NCBI GenBank assembly: GCA_004151065.3
Contig: NWUY0304824503.1
Coordinates: 1-29,266 of the forward strand
Length of the DNA stretch: 29,266 nt
Direction of reading: 5' to 3'
From: Larix sibirica
Lineage: Eukaryota > Streptophyta > Pinopsida > Pinales > Pinaceae
The position numbers were made by a program, and so were the translations under genes. Within the stretch, counting starts at the first letter, position 1. Each line of letters opens with the position of its first letter. The notes below the pieces were generated by a model that was given only the letters and a program-made list of their open reading frames with translations, searched no databases and had not been told where the DNA came from. Below are positions 19,589 through 28,486 of the stretch, piece by piece.

Positions 19589-20367
19589 ACTAGACCTGCC
19601 TCCTATACCACTTGAATGAATGCTGGGTACGGCACTTAAACCGGTATTACCTTTAGATCCCCATTTATTTATGTTTGATAGACAGCTAGCCGGCCGTTGG
19701 ATCCTCGGAACTCCCTTCTTTAATTTAGGAACTACAGAACTTATTAGATTAACATTGTCTTTTTTCGGTTTAACTTATGACTGCCCAATGAGACGCATTC
19801 ACTAAAGCCATACGCATCGAAGATGGAAGGAAGCGCTTGCTTGCTTGAATAGTGGGGTGGGTGAGCACTTACAACATTGGCTACCCTATGCCTACTGGAA
19901 TACTGAAGTTTTACCTACTGCTACTATTTACCACTCTATAGATAATGCCTCATTTACCCTACTTACTTATAATGCCCCAAACTTAGAGCAGAGCGTTGTA
20001 CGGGCGTTCAACAACAAACACTTGCTTAAATCATGCTTACATTGTCCACCGTGTTCTTGAACTGTCAATTCTAATTAGGCAAGTTGCCGAATTAGAGCAT
20101 TTCAGTTTATTTCTTTTCCATTCATTGAATAATCAAGGTGGCGGACTTCACACCTCTGCTCTTAGTAAGCTATTTGAGCGTGCTTCCGACCTGACCTACT
20201 TGGAAACCTTTACAATGTCCACCTACCTTACTTATCAGGTAGGCCCAGGCAGGGTCTCCCTCCCTCCATGCAATAATAAGGCACGCACGGAGTGTTCGAT
20301 CCAAGAAGCTTATCATATGCGGTTGTTCTTATCTGTAACCCGTTGTTGGCATGGGTTTGAGGCATAA
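19589..20367 (+). pseudogene. Three short frames, possibly one broken gene
   Basis: A 61-codon frame with ATG (19620-19805; includes RWILGTPFFNLGTTELIRL) is followed by 71 codons (19845-20060, TTG start; PYAYWNTEVLPTATIYHSID) and 123 codons (19996-20367, TTG start; VAELEHFSLFLFHSLNNQ, ALSKLFERASDLTYLETF). The last two overlap in different frames and could be one product broken by an indel around 20000-20060. Composition is protein-like, but I recognise no family. The first 34 bp are shared with 8577-8611. Confidence 0.25.
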
Positions 20368-20430
20368 TACATCCACCGGGTTGGAGAAGTCGCATTTTTC
20401 TATAGGCAAGTCAATTCATTATAGCATTTC
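20307..20430 (+). repeat. Composite repeat A, modules 2 and 4
   Basis: Diverged module 2 (20307-20341) and module 4 (20358-20430: gaggcata, ccaccgggtt, gaagtcgcattttt). The latter overlaps the tail of the 123-codon frame. Confidence 0.6.
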
Positions 20431-20782
20431 AGCAGGTTATTCCTTCCATCAAATAAGGGTGCAGTAGAAGCTTTGGCAGCGGCGTGAAGTAAAAACCTTT
20501 GCTCTCCTCTCTGAAAAGGCCAGCCAGCCAGCCATTTTCGCGCGCTTCCACCTCCTAACTTGAAGCTTATTTGGAGTCCCAACCTAAGGCTCGAAAAGTA
20601 ATGAAAATAAAGGTAAGATTTGCATGCTGTAGCACTGATCCCATTTCATGCGGGTTCTCCCCCACCAACCTCCGATCTTGCTTGCCAGCCATCCATGTAA
20701 GACTCTGGAGTTGGTCCGTTCAATTTTCAAAATCTTATAAGACACGGTTCTAGATATATCCATAGTTTGAGTGAGTTTGAGA

Positions 20783-21050
20783 ATAATCCATCTACTGGGT
20801 TTCAAGATGGCATTTCTCTTAAGGCAAATTTATTTATTTAAAAGCGTCCCTCCGCTTTTGGCTTCGCACCTTCATCCAGTGAGATAAAGAAAGAAAATTC
20901 TATATAAAGAGTCCCGATCTGATCGATCTAAACCGGTGAGGCTTAGCGATAAGATCCATCCCAATATGAAAAGGCACCAGGTGTTGGGGGCAGACGCCCA
21001 GGTCGGCGGATTGGTCCGTGAATTGATAATCAAAAACGTTCTAAGGTGCG
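20783..21050 (+). repeat. Composite repeat A, copy III
   Basis: Module 4 (20783-20850) then modules 1 (20893-20940) and 3 (about 21001-21042). A further module 4-like stretch follows at 21085-21150 (gaggcatatt, ccactgggtt, cattttattta). Confidence 0.6.
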
Positions 21051-21339
21051 AGTTTATCTATATTAAACCCCGGGTTGCGGGGATTTGAGGCATATTGCTC
21101 CACTCCACTGGGTTAAACTTTCATTTTATTTAGCAAAATAGCTGATTGAACGCATTATTAAAAGTAATTCCCTTTCAGGAAGGCCGGGGGTTCAGCAGAA
21201 GGAGGCTTATGCGGGGTAGCCGCCTTTGAATTCTAAGCCACGCCACCCACCTTTGAGTATGGAATTTCCCCCTTTGCACTTGGGTTCGGCAGGGCAGTGA
21301 GAGCGGCGTTCGTCAAAGATAAAAAAAGAAGTGTTTAAA

Positions 21340-21505
21340 GCTTGCTCGAAATTACGTATATAAAAGGCCTGCCTGACCCGATCTAAACCGATTTCGTGAT
21401 AATATAAAAAAGAAAAGATATAAAAGCCATATTGGTTTGTCTGTCCGGTCAAATTGAAAAGCTTCTGAGATGGGGTGTTTATTAGAATCGAACCCTCATC
21501 CTTTT
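21340..21505 (+). repeat. Composite repeat A, copy IV (modules 1, 3, 2)
   Basis: Module 1 at 21340-21400, module 3 at 21432-21466 and module 2 at 21461-21499, with 3 and 2 directly joined. In copy II a 25-bp insertion separates 3 and 2. Best-preserved copy with copy II. Confidence 0.75.
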
Positions 21506-22020
21506 CTCGAGACCATTATGAGCAAGGAAACGTTAAGTGTGGCTTGCCCGATGCATAAGTACAAGCAATAAATTTGTGTTAATAACACCGGTTCAAGCAG
21601 CTATAAACTAGAGTTTAAGCCCCTAACGGCATCTACACTCACCCACCTCTTGGACCTTCCCACATTTAGCAATACAAGAGAGATAGCACGCTGCACTAAA
21701 TTCTTGATTGGTAGAGTGTACTAAAATTCCCTAGGGTTAGACCACACCTACCCCATACACGTTTAGGATATCCATGCCCTAACCAACTTATCTATGGAGG
21801 GGCAGGATGTTGCAGATGCATTTCAAGGTGCGGGTATGTAAGCCTTATCCTCTCATTGGATGGCTACTGTAAGAGTATGGGAATGTATGACCTCAAGCTT
21901 GTCGGAACAGTAATTCTCTGTCCAAAGGGTGACCCACCCAAGCAAGCCCACCCATAACTTATCATTTCAAGGTGGAGTAAGCCTGTATTCTAAGAGGAGA
22001 GGGCAGTTAAAACAATATAA
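21506..22020. other. No gene seen
   Basis: No frame above background, no RNA gene, no clear repeat. Confidence 0.45.
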
Positions 22021-22323
22021 TCAAAACCTGTGGGTAGCTTTCTGTCCAAAATAAAGTTGGCCTGTAAAACCATTCCCTCCCAAGAAGAAAGGGGTTGTCT
22101 AGTGGTACCTAGTGTAAGGTCTGTCTGCAACTATCCTTGTGGCACGGGTCTTACGTATTGGGGCACCTACCAGGCAGGCAGGTTTGGTAGTGAAAATACT
22201 ACAGTGACAGGTAATACAAATGTTCTTAAAAGTGCCCAAGTCCCACTCACTCAATATCTCAATTCTAGAAGTAGTTACTTAATTAAAGAAGTAAGTTCCG
22301 ACGATCCATACAACGAAGGGTAA
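22021..22323 (+). CDS. Hypothetical ORF of about 100 codons, no ATG
   Basis: Open from 22021 after a TAA, with a possible GTG at 22030 and a TAA at 22321-22323. The translation is Ser/Thr/Gly-rich and reads plausibly (NYPCGTGLTYWGTYQAGRFG, SENTTVTGNTNVLKSAQ). I recognise no family. The aagtgcccaag word in its second half (about 22230) recurs at about 22388 outside the frame, so part of it is repeat-derived. Confidence 0.2.
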   Translation, partial: SKPVGSFLSKIKLACKTIPSQEERGCLVVPSVRSVCNYPCGTGLTYWGTYQAGRFGSENTTVTGNTNVLKSAQVPLTQYLNSRSSYLIKEVSSDDPYNEG

Positions 22324-22670
22324 CTGTGCATCCAACTGCCTGCCATTCCTAAAGTAGACCGATCAAGGTGCGAAAGCAATGTTCTAAGTGCCCAAGCAAG
22401 CCTTCCTTTCCAAGATTGTCTAGCTGTATTGAATCTATAAGGCAGGCAGAGGCAGTTCCTACGCCATGATCCCACTACAATGGTAGATCGTCTAACTGGC
22501 GAAGAAAGTCAATATGAAAGGTAAAAGTTCCTAAGCAAGCAGCCGGTTCAGTTCAATAAAAAAGTGTTGTGATGTAGCAGTTCAAGGTAAAGGGGGATTA
22601 TAGCACTAAATGAAAGGCAGGCAGATAGGTCTTGTATTCCTAGAATGAGGGGGTGCCCGCTACGGGTGTT
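22324..22670. other. Repeat-word mosaic, no gene
   Basis: The words aggcaggcag (22170, 22440, 22612), aagtgcccaag and aagcaagc recur. No frame is supported. Confidence 0.45.
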
Positions 22671-22712
22671 ATAATTGATGAAGAATATCATATCGGCAAG
22701 GCTCGGCCGGAA
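22671..22712 (+). repeat. Dispersed repeat M, copy 1
   Basis: ataattgatgaagaatat, a short gap and aaggctcggccgga match 29065-29103 in the same orientation, with small differences. Confidence 0.7.
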
Positions 22713-22954
22713 TAGGTAATAGCGATACTAGCTAGCATCTGTCCTGTCAGCAAGTTTGATTCCAGTGATTGGAAGGCGGTGGAACAGCTCTATGGGGAAG
22801 CCCCGTTCCGTCCAACGCTGTAAGGTTTGTGACATTACGAAAGTGGGGTAAGTGAGGAAGCAGTATCTATAGCAGGTGGATGCCCGGTAGGTAACAGTTC
22901 AGTACGGGAACTGGAAAGGAGTAGTTGTTAGTGGTGCCCACCTTTTTCATTACC

Positions 22955-23030
22955 ACGTTAACAGGAAGGAATGAGGTGCCGGTTCTTAGTGCGTGAACAG
23001 TTCGACGTGCACAGGAAGGAAAGAGGCAGT
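22955..23030. repeat. 50-bp tandem duplication
   Basis: acgttaacaggaaggaatgagg (first unit, split by one mismatch from the second) and acgtgcacaggaaggaaagagg start 50 bp apart. Both are followed by a gcc or cagtt end. Confidence 0.7.
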
Positions 23031-23228
23031 TAGCCCTATTTAAGCCAAGCATTTTCTTTTAATTACATATATAATGCAAATTTATAAAATGACCCATCTT
23101 ATGGGATAGGCTTACCACAGAAAACTGCCCCATCTTCTCAGAATAACGTCCCAACCGAAACATCTTACAATAAGAAAGGCGTTCCCACCGGACGGAAACA
23201 GGATACTTCTTCACAAAATGATAGGCGG

Positions 23229-23665
23229 GTACCACGGACGAATCTATAATAATGACCCAAGAGATAAAGATGTAACAGTAAGTTATCCAGAGTTTTTCAG
23301 TTATTCAATCCGAATCCGCAGTACGCATTTAGTCCCCAACAGCCAACATATTCGGGGGGGGCACTACAAGGCTGGGGCTCACTAGTGAATGATTGGTCGA
23401 TACTGATTAGTCTTTTTATTTGGCTGGCCAGTAAGGAGAGAGAGGCCAAAGGTGACTTATTAGTCTGCCGAGGGGGGAGAGCGCACCACTGATCAATTAT
23501 ATTGATTGCCAACATCCCTCAGGAGTGGGGCAGTACCACGGACAGAAGATCGAAACTGAACACGAGAGAATAAGAAGGATCCGTAAGTTCCCCATAGGTT
23601 TTATTATGGAAGTTACCCAGAGTTTTTCAGTTCAGTCCGAGTCCGCATTACCCCATTTAAGCATT
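23229..23665 (+). repeat. Direct duplication with about 305-330 bp spacing
   Basis: gtaccacggac occurs at 23229 and 23533; agtta(t/c)ccagagtttttcag with tcagtccga(a/g)tccgca-type sequence follows at 23281-23322 and 23611-23648. Order and orientation are kept, with about 25 bp more between the blocks in the second copy. Between the copies a short plus frame reads SLVNDWSILISLFIWLASKE, unrecognised. Confidence 0.75.
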
Positions 23666-23669
23666 CTAG

Positions 23670-23979
23670 CATTACCGCCTCCCCTTACCCATTCTACCTT
23701 TTGCTTATCCCATAACCGCCATTCCACCCTACATAGAACTACTCCTTTAACCTAAAACTAAAACTCTTACTTCACCCCCACTTACCAATATGAAACACGG
23801 CACGGGGTTCTACAAAGAATCAGAAGAATTGACCCTTTTGCCTTCACCCTTTCCCAAGCCCACCTAGACTCACCTAACCCAGGGAGGGAATAACCAGGAG
23901 GAGCCAAAGCGAGGAGGATTTTAGTAAGTCACCGATGAAAGGCTATAGCTTATTCACTTTCACTCTATGGCTAATAGTC
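23670..23979. other. No gene seen
   Basis: Pyrimidine-rich plus strand to 23780, then unremarkable DNA. Confidence 0.45.
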
Positions 23980-24440
23980 CATACTGTAAGGCTACTATAT
24001 TTAACTTACTACAGCTACTCTACAGAAAACTACAGCTAATAGTATTTAGTGCCAGTAGTATGGCTACTCTAATAATAAAAATTAGATTCTAGCTTGTACT
24101 TACTGCTTATTAAGACTCACAGGCTATTGCACTCTATTTATTATGCACTAATGTTTATTAAGTCTTCTTCACTACACAGCTTAGCGTAAGCTAAAGTAGT
24201 TATATAGTTTTTATAAGAACTGCAGCTAATAAGTAGAACTAGTTATTATAGTTAGTTAGAAAATAATAGAGATTTATTTCACTATGGCTTAGCTCAGCTA
24301 AGGCCAAGGCTTATGAACTAGTTTGATTGAATTGTATGGGAAACAATTTGATATAAGTACTAATCCACATACATGGATTGCTTTAGAGCTATTAATATAC
24401 ACTACAGACTACAGTTTATACATATATATATGAGATTGCA
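23980..24440. other. AT-rich segment of agct/ctat/taat words
   Basis: Base use changes sharply: few CpG, many actac, agctaat, ttagtt and tagta words, and a second small palindrome (cttagcgtaagcta at about 24199). It ends with palindromic repeat P. The pattern recalls C-to-T-decayed (RIP-like) fungal repeats, but plant AT-rich spacer would look similar. Confidence 0.4.
24287..24324 (+). repeat. Palindromic repeat P, copy 2
   Basis: 24287-24311 is identical to 5270-5294; tatg and aactagttt follow. Confidence 0.8.
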
Positions 24441-24473
24441 TCTCTACGATTAACTTTTCCATGATTCACTCAC

Positions 24474-24750
24474 TAATGTTCTAACTCACCTCAATGTCGC
24501 ATATCGTTGTGGAACCTCAACAACACAAAGGGGGGTGTGCGGATTAGAATTTCCCATAATAGGTATTTACTATAACGGGGGGTCTACCCCGGGCGGGTAT
24601 TGGCTACAGGGGTGGGCATTTTATGTTGCTTATGGTGGTGAAAGCCATAGAGTTAAGGCCTTTCGTAGGATCACCACCACCTCTTCCTGCTTTATTCCTG
24701 CCCCGACCGAACCTGCTGAGGCCATCGAGAAATCAATGTCTGGTGGGTAA
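24474..24750 (+). CDS. Hypothetical frame with STPGGYWLQGWA motif
   Basis: Open for 91 codons after a TAA, with a possible GTG at 24535 and stop TAA at 24748-24750. It contains YYNGGSTPGGYWLQGWAF, then RRITTTSSCFIPAPTEPAEA. A related motif (ESTPPGNYYWEGWA) occurs at 24917-24960 in another frame, and a looser one (ESIGSGYYLL) at 26845-26874. That repetition is the only support for coding ancestry. No family is recognised. Confidence 0.3.
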
Positions 24751-24910
24751 TGTCAGAAAGCGCGGATTCGAGCAGCCATCCAGTAGTAATTTATAAAGCA
24801 AGCTACTATATGGAATGGACCGGGTATTTAATGTTAAGTCCTAAGTACACTAGCTATATATGATTAGAGTTACCCATAGTAATTTACTAGCAGCGAAGTA
24901 CCGGCATATA

Positions 24911-25027
24911 GTGAATCAACACCTCCCGGCAATTACTATTGGGAAGGGTGGGCAAGCTGTATCTACTGGTTATATTAGTGCTGCTGGGATTCCTGCTGCC
25001 CTATCTCTTATAGTAGTTTTTATTTGA
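24911..25027 (+). pseudogene. Diverged repeat of the STP-G motif frame
   Basis: tgaatcaacacctcccggc, then aattactattgggaagggtg reads ESTPPGNYYWEGWASCIYW before TAG. In a neighbouring frame the next bases read QAVSTGYISAAGIPAALSLI and VVFI before TGA near 25025. Short and broken, it is interpretable only as a decayed relative of 24474-24750. Confidence 0.3.
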
Positions 25028-25178
25028 CCTTGCTGGCTCTCGGCAAAATCAAAAGGTGAGGCAGATTACATAGATTACAAATTATTACAATGGGGCAAGG
25101 ACGTATATATGCGAAAATTGAAAGTATATATGGCTTCACGTAGACTTAACTTCGGAGTCAACCCCTTAGTCCCTGTGA

Positions 25179-25415
25179 CCTATAGCCCCCTCTACTGAGA
25201 GTAAGGACCATCCTTTCCTTGTGGAAACAACCCTCCTGGGACGGTGGAATGAACCTGCACTAACAACCACCTCCTGTCTCTGGCTCATGGGTGTGCCATT
25301 GGAAAAAAAAGGCAAACTGTCTCTGCTGGACTATGGCAATTATGTATGGGACAATATTATGAAAGGAGAACAATCTATTCCCATTGTTGTAATTAGAAGC
25401 GGAGTAGTAGCCTAG
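25179..25415 (+). CDS. Hypothetical ORF, about 78 codons
   Basis: Open after a TGA at 25176-25178, with a possible GTG at 25221 and TAG at 25413-25415. Reads LVETTLLGRWNEPALTTTS, PLEKKGKLSLLDYGNYVWDN and EQSIPIVVIRSGVVA. Composition is protein-like with a mix of charged and hydrophobic residues. A 61-codon frame lies on the other strand. No family is recognised; chance is possible. Confidence 0.25.
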   Translation, partial: PIAPSTESKDHPFLVETTLLGRWNEPALTTTSCLWLMGVPLEKKGKLSLLDYGNYVWDNIMKGEQSIPIVVIRSGVVA

Positions 25416-25904
25416 GGGGACTCTATAGCGGATTAGAGTCCTCAATGAGCACTTGACTGATGGAAAACTTCAAAATATAGACGCAAGTCTCACGTATATA
25501 TGTGAGTAACTCTGTTCCAACTTGTCCAACTTGGGTTGACTATCGGCATTACACCTGGCATGGCCTACCTATGATAACATAGGAGTTTAAGGAGGGTGCC
25601 AAGGGTATGGACTAAGATAGTCTATTAAGCAGGCTAAGTGACATAGATGGACTAATGCAATGAACCAGGCAACTATATATAGGGTTACTCTAGACTGTCC
25701 AGATAGAATAAATAGCTTATTCGCTTACGCCCTTATAAGTAAGGGGTTGACTTTTCTATTTCTTTTTCAAAGAATGGAGACTACTTACTTACTACCTATT
25801 ATTAAGGCTTTCAACTTGGATTGAACTCGGAGGGCTTGGGACTAAAGATAGATATTACAAATTCTTACTTACGTTGAGATACCTTGAGAGGATTATACGC
25901 AATG
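25416..25904. other. No gene seen
   Basis: AT-rich patches and short words only. Confidence 0.45.
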
Positions 25905-26020
25905 AGTACTCAGGGAAGGGGCTAGAGCCATTCAGGGAGGGGATAGAGGATAGAGCCAGTCATAAGAAGCCTAGAACTAAAGGCCAAGTACACCAGGAAA
26001 TACACGAACCATACACCAAG
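25905..26020 (+). repeat. Repeat family F, copy 2
   Basis: Units on gggg(c/a)tagagcca at 25917, 25936 and 25950, then gcctagaactaaaggccaag (25970-25989). A 73-codon frame with TTG start (25874-26095) runs over it (SGKGLEPFREGIEDRASHKK); the 1.3-kb copy reads partly alike (RAIHL*PRTKSQV versus RASHKKPRTKGQV). Confidence 0.7.
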
Positions 26021-26254
26021 TTCCTGGGACGTTCACCAAAAGCAGTTTACCCGCCTTCTCTCTTTTATCTTGATGCTCGCCTGATACCGCTTTAACTTAC
26101 TACCTTCGACCTTGCAACCTGGAAAATGAACCACGCAAGACTTACAGGACATCAGACAATCCTTTGATGTTTTAGGGGGGGAGGTTTTTCTCTTCCGAAC
26201 ATGGGTGGGCAATTAAACTTAGAACCAGAGAGAGCCTAAAAGTAATTCAGGAAG

Positions 26255-26535
26255 CACTAACTCAAATTATTAATTGGTCTTCTCAGCAATCACCAGTTTC
26301 CAGACAGCTCCTCAGCTTCTTAGCAATCTCCAGATCTCTAGATCTCCAGCAATCAGATCTTCAGCAACTGCTTCAGTTCTTCAGATCTTGGATCTCCAAC
26401 AACCTGAGCGGAAAGAATTTTCCCCATAACCTCAGGCCTTCAGCACAGCTTCCTTCTTTGCAACTCTTCACGCGGGCTCTCCAGCCTATCAGGCTCTGCT
26501 CCAGATCTGCAGCTCCACGCTAGCTCTGATACCAT
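26255..26535 (-). mobile_element. Ty1-copia leader with tRNA-iMet primer-binding site
   Basis: On the minus strand TGGTATCAGAGC (26523-26534) is the exact 12-base complement of the 3' end of plant initiator-Met tRNA, the standard primer-binding site of plant LTR retrotransposons. It follows TTCAACA, which has the CA end expected of an LTR, so the LTR boundary is at about 26535. Downstream on the minus strand to about 26255 is a ctgcagatctgg/gctgaagatctg-rich stretch typical of an untranslated leader. No LTR body of normal length remains: within 70 bp a plus-oriented gag piece begins. A nuclear element must have been inserted or transferred here and then rearranged. Confidence 0.7.
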
Positions 26536-26597
26536 GTTGAAAAATGGGGCAGGTCCCATCAAGATCTAGTTATAAGCATGCATTCAATTAGCTTAAA

Positions 26598-26745
26598 CGT
26601 TCAGCTGTTGGAAAGTGTGTGCACCCAGCTAGTAGAAGGAAAAAAAGTGAGATTGTATGTTGGAATTGTAATCATAAAAGGCATGTTATAAGATATTGTC
26701 CTTCTTGAAAATAAAAAAGAAGATGCTGCTTTATCTATTGCTGGT
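26598..26745 (+). mobile_element. Copia gag fragment with CCHC zinc knuckle
   Basis: A plus frame reads SRRKKSEIV followed by CWNCNHKRHVIRYC (26658-26699), an exact C-x2-C-x4-H-x4-C zinc knuckle, the nucleic-acid-binding motif of retrotransposon Gag. It is followed by PS and TGA (26706-26708). After a one-base shift the text continues ENKKEDAALSIA, which suits the usual charged Gag tail, so one frameshift probably broke the gene. The basic stretch just before the knuckle is also typical. It is in the opposite orientation to the adjacent primer-binding-site fragment, so the two pieces come from different insertions or an inversion. No protease, integrase or reverse transcriptase motif was seen nearby. 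Confidence 0.65.
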
Positions 26746-27110
26746 CCTTGCTATGTTCTAGTTACCTTTGCTCTTGCTTACTACTCTGCTGTTGTAACTG
26801 CTTCTCCCGCCGCTGGTCAGATTTGGTCGGCATAATATAGCTCTGAATCTATAGGCTCAGGTTATTATTTACTGGTACCTAAAGGCACTGTGTCTGCCTC
26901 TTACTACGATGCTGGGTATAAAACTGGTTCTTGATCCATTAAACATGCTGCTGGAGGTTCCGTAGCTCGCTCCGTAGCTCGCTAAGAAGCAAAGGGAACT
27001 GGAACCGCTGCTATTGTATAATCTGCTAGTGGTGGATCCCCAGGGACGGGTTACCCTCGTTGGCCGAGTGAAAGTAATACCATCTTGCCTAACATCCCTT
27101 CCAATTAAAG
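26719..27110 (+). pseudogene. Ala/Ser/Gly/Tyr-rich broken frame
   Basis: Continuing the shifted Gag frame, the plus strand reads PCYVLVTFALAYYSAVVTA, SPAAGQIWSA, stop (TAA 26833), YSSESIGSGYYLLVPKGTVS, ASYYDAGYKTGS, stop (TGA 26932), SIKHAAGGSVARSVAR, stop (TAA near 26983) and AKGTGTAAIV. Gct-rich codon use gives the low-complexity look. It is unlike a copia polyprotein, so the join to Gag is likely accidental. The style resembles 16100-16653 and 24474-25027. No family is recognised. Confidence 0.3.
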
Positions 27111-27249
27111 AGCCGTAGCTTGCTGGTAGGAAGGTTTAAGATCCTCCAGTCGAAGATCCAATTGCAGATTGAAATACGAATCCTGTTCCCATTTGAACAG
27201 AGGTTCCACTAGTTTATAAGAGTGCCGGTGCCAATAGTTCTAGTTCTAA

Positions 27250-27540
27250 TTTATTACCCCTGATAAAGAACCAAAACCACCTGCAGGAGAGGAGATGGCA
27301 CCACCAATTGCGGATTCAGTCGCGAAATTCCTACTAGTAGTAACAGAGCGAGAAGCGCAAAAGCTAGTTGCAGAGAAGCAAGCAAATAAGGTAAAAGCTA
27401 AGCTTTTTTCTGCACCATAAATAGCATCATCAGTTTATCCCGTACTAATGAATGATGTCAGTGAAGCACTAGCAAAGGCGGCTGTTTGGACTGTTCGAGC
27501 GGTTAGGGCAGCTGCAGCTGTTCGCGTGGCGAGGGTGTGA
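27250..27540 (+). pseudogene. Ala-rich frame with one in-frame TAA
   Basis: A plus frame runs from 27250 to TGA at 27538-27540, interrupted only by TAA at 27418-27420. It reads TPDKEPKPPAGEEMAPPIAD, VAKFLLVVTEREAQKLVAEK, QANKVKAKLFSAP, stop, IASSVYPVLMNDVSEALAK and AAVWTVRAVRAAAAVRVARV. The mixture of Lys/Glu with hydrophobic residues could form amphipathic helices. ATG at 27295 is the only early start. No family is recognised. A 74-codon minus frame overlaps it. Confidence 0.3.
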
Positions 27541-28089
27541 CCTGTTAATACTTTTATGTTGTGTCGTTTAGTCAAATATTCCCAAGATAACTCAAGGGTG
27601 GAGATAGGATACCTACCTATATGAGAGACTATATTAAAGTATCCTACTATAATACCCATAGCGGCATCCCTAAATAATAGACTCTTACTCTAATAAGGGG
27701 TATATTACTTGACGTGTGCTAATTAGCTCTTCATTCACTTGCTAATTCACTATTCTATTGATTGGAAGTAAATAAATATTTGCTACCCTTCTAGCTGATA
27801 GCTTTGTTACTGGTCCTGGGGATGCTTTGATGGGGTTATTTCTCGGGAAACACGCGAACTCCCTCAATACTGGATGGTCATCCAAGGAAGGTTAATCCCC
27901 GTCCCCTATAGTGGGAACCGCATACTTTTGGCATCCATGCTTCATACAGCGCTTAAGCTGCATTGCGGATATAAACGGGATATTGGTATCCCAATTCCTT
28001 GGACTACTACAGGCTCACCCTTGCGGTGGGGCTTTTAGGCTCTTAACACTATTATCAAAGTTTGTAATTCATGACTGCTCTATAACTTT

Positions 28090-28117
28090 ATAACCGGTCC
28101 ATCATAACCGGTCCATC
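28090..28117. repeat. 14-bp tandem duplication
   Basis: ataaccggtccatc twice, perfectly, followed by cg. Confidence 0.85.
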
Positions 28118-28395
28118 CGTATTTTATATAAAAGGGGAGACAACACTATATTTGAGTCAAATTCTATATAAAAAAGGGGGAAGGGCAGTACACATAGAAG
28201 TCTGCATGTAGGTTAGTAGGAGCGGTATAATCTATTGAGGCACTTTTCGTCATACTTTATTATGCCCTTGAGAAAGAAACTTTCATGCATGCATTAGCCC
28301 TTATATAGACTTCGACATTCCACCATTAAATTATATATCTATTTTTCTATGACTTAGTTTAATTAAGTAAATTCTATCAAATCATATGATCACTC

Positions 28396-28486
28396 ATTGA
28401 ACCCCTATTTCTATAAAATATTTGAAAATAAATAAATTAAGTCCTGGTGATATATTATTTTTATCTCAAATATTACCGGGTTCAAT
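28396..28486. other. Possible stem-loop in AT-rich DNA
   Basis: attgaaccc (28396-28404) pairs with gggttcaat (28478-28486), and atatttg (28418-28424) pairs with caaatat (28467-28473), in the right nested order. This gives two stems with an asymmetric internal bulge and a loop of about 42 bases. It could be an RNA-processing or terminator-like hairpin, or chance in AT-rich DNA. Confidence 0.4.

Noticed and set aside
21455-21560. Possible minus-strand tRNA: gagggttcgattct resembles a T-loop (B box).
   Set aside because: The bases flanking the loop do not form a five-pair T stem, no acceptor stem closes it, and the same words belong to module 2 of repeat A.
24937-25025. atp9-like membrane segment (SAAGIPAALSLIVVFI).
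   Set aside because: Only general hydrophobic, Ala/Gly-rich likeness; no conserved residue order of the ATP synthase c subunit.
26601-27110. A single fused Gag-plus-Ala-rich gene.
   Set aside because: It needs a frameshift and passes three stops; the Ala/Ser/Gly-rich part does not look like copia sequence, so the join is probably accidental.
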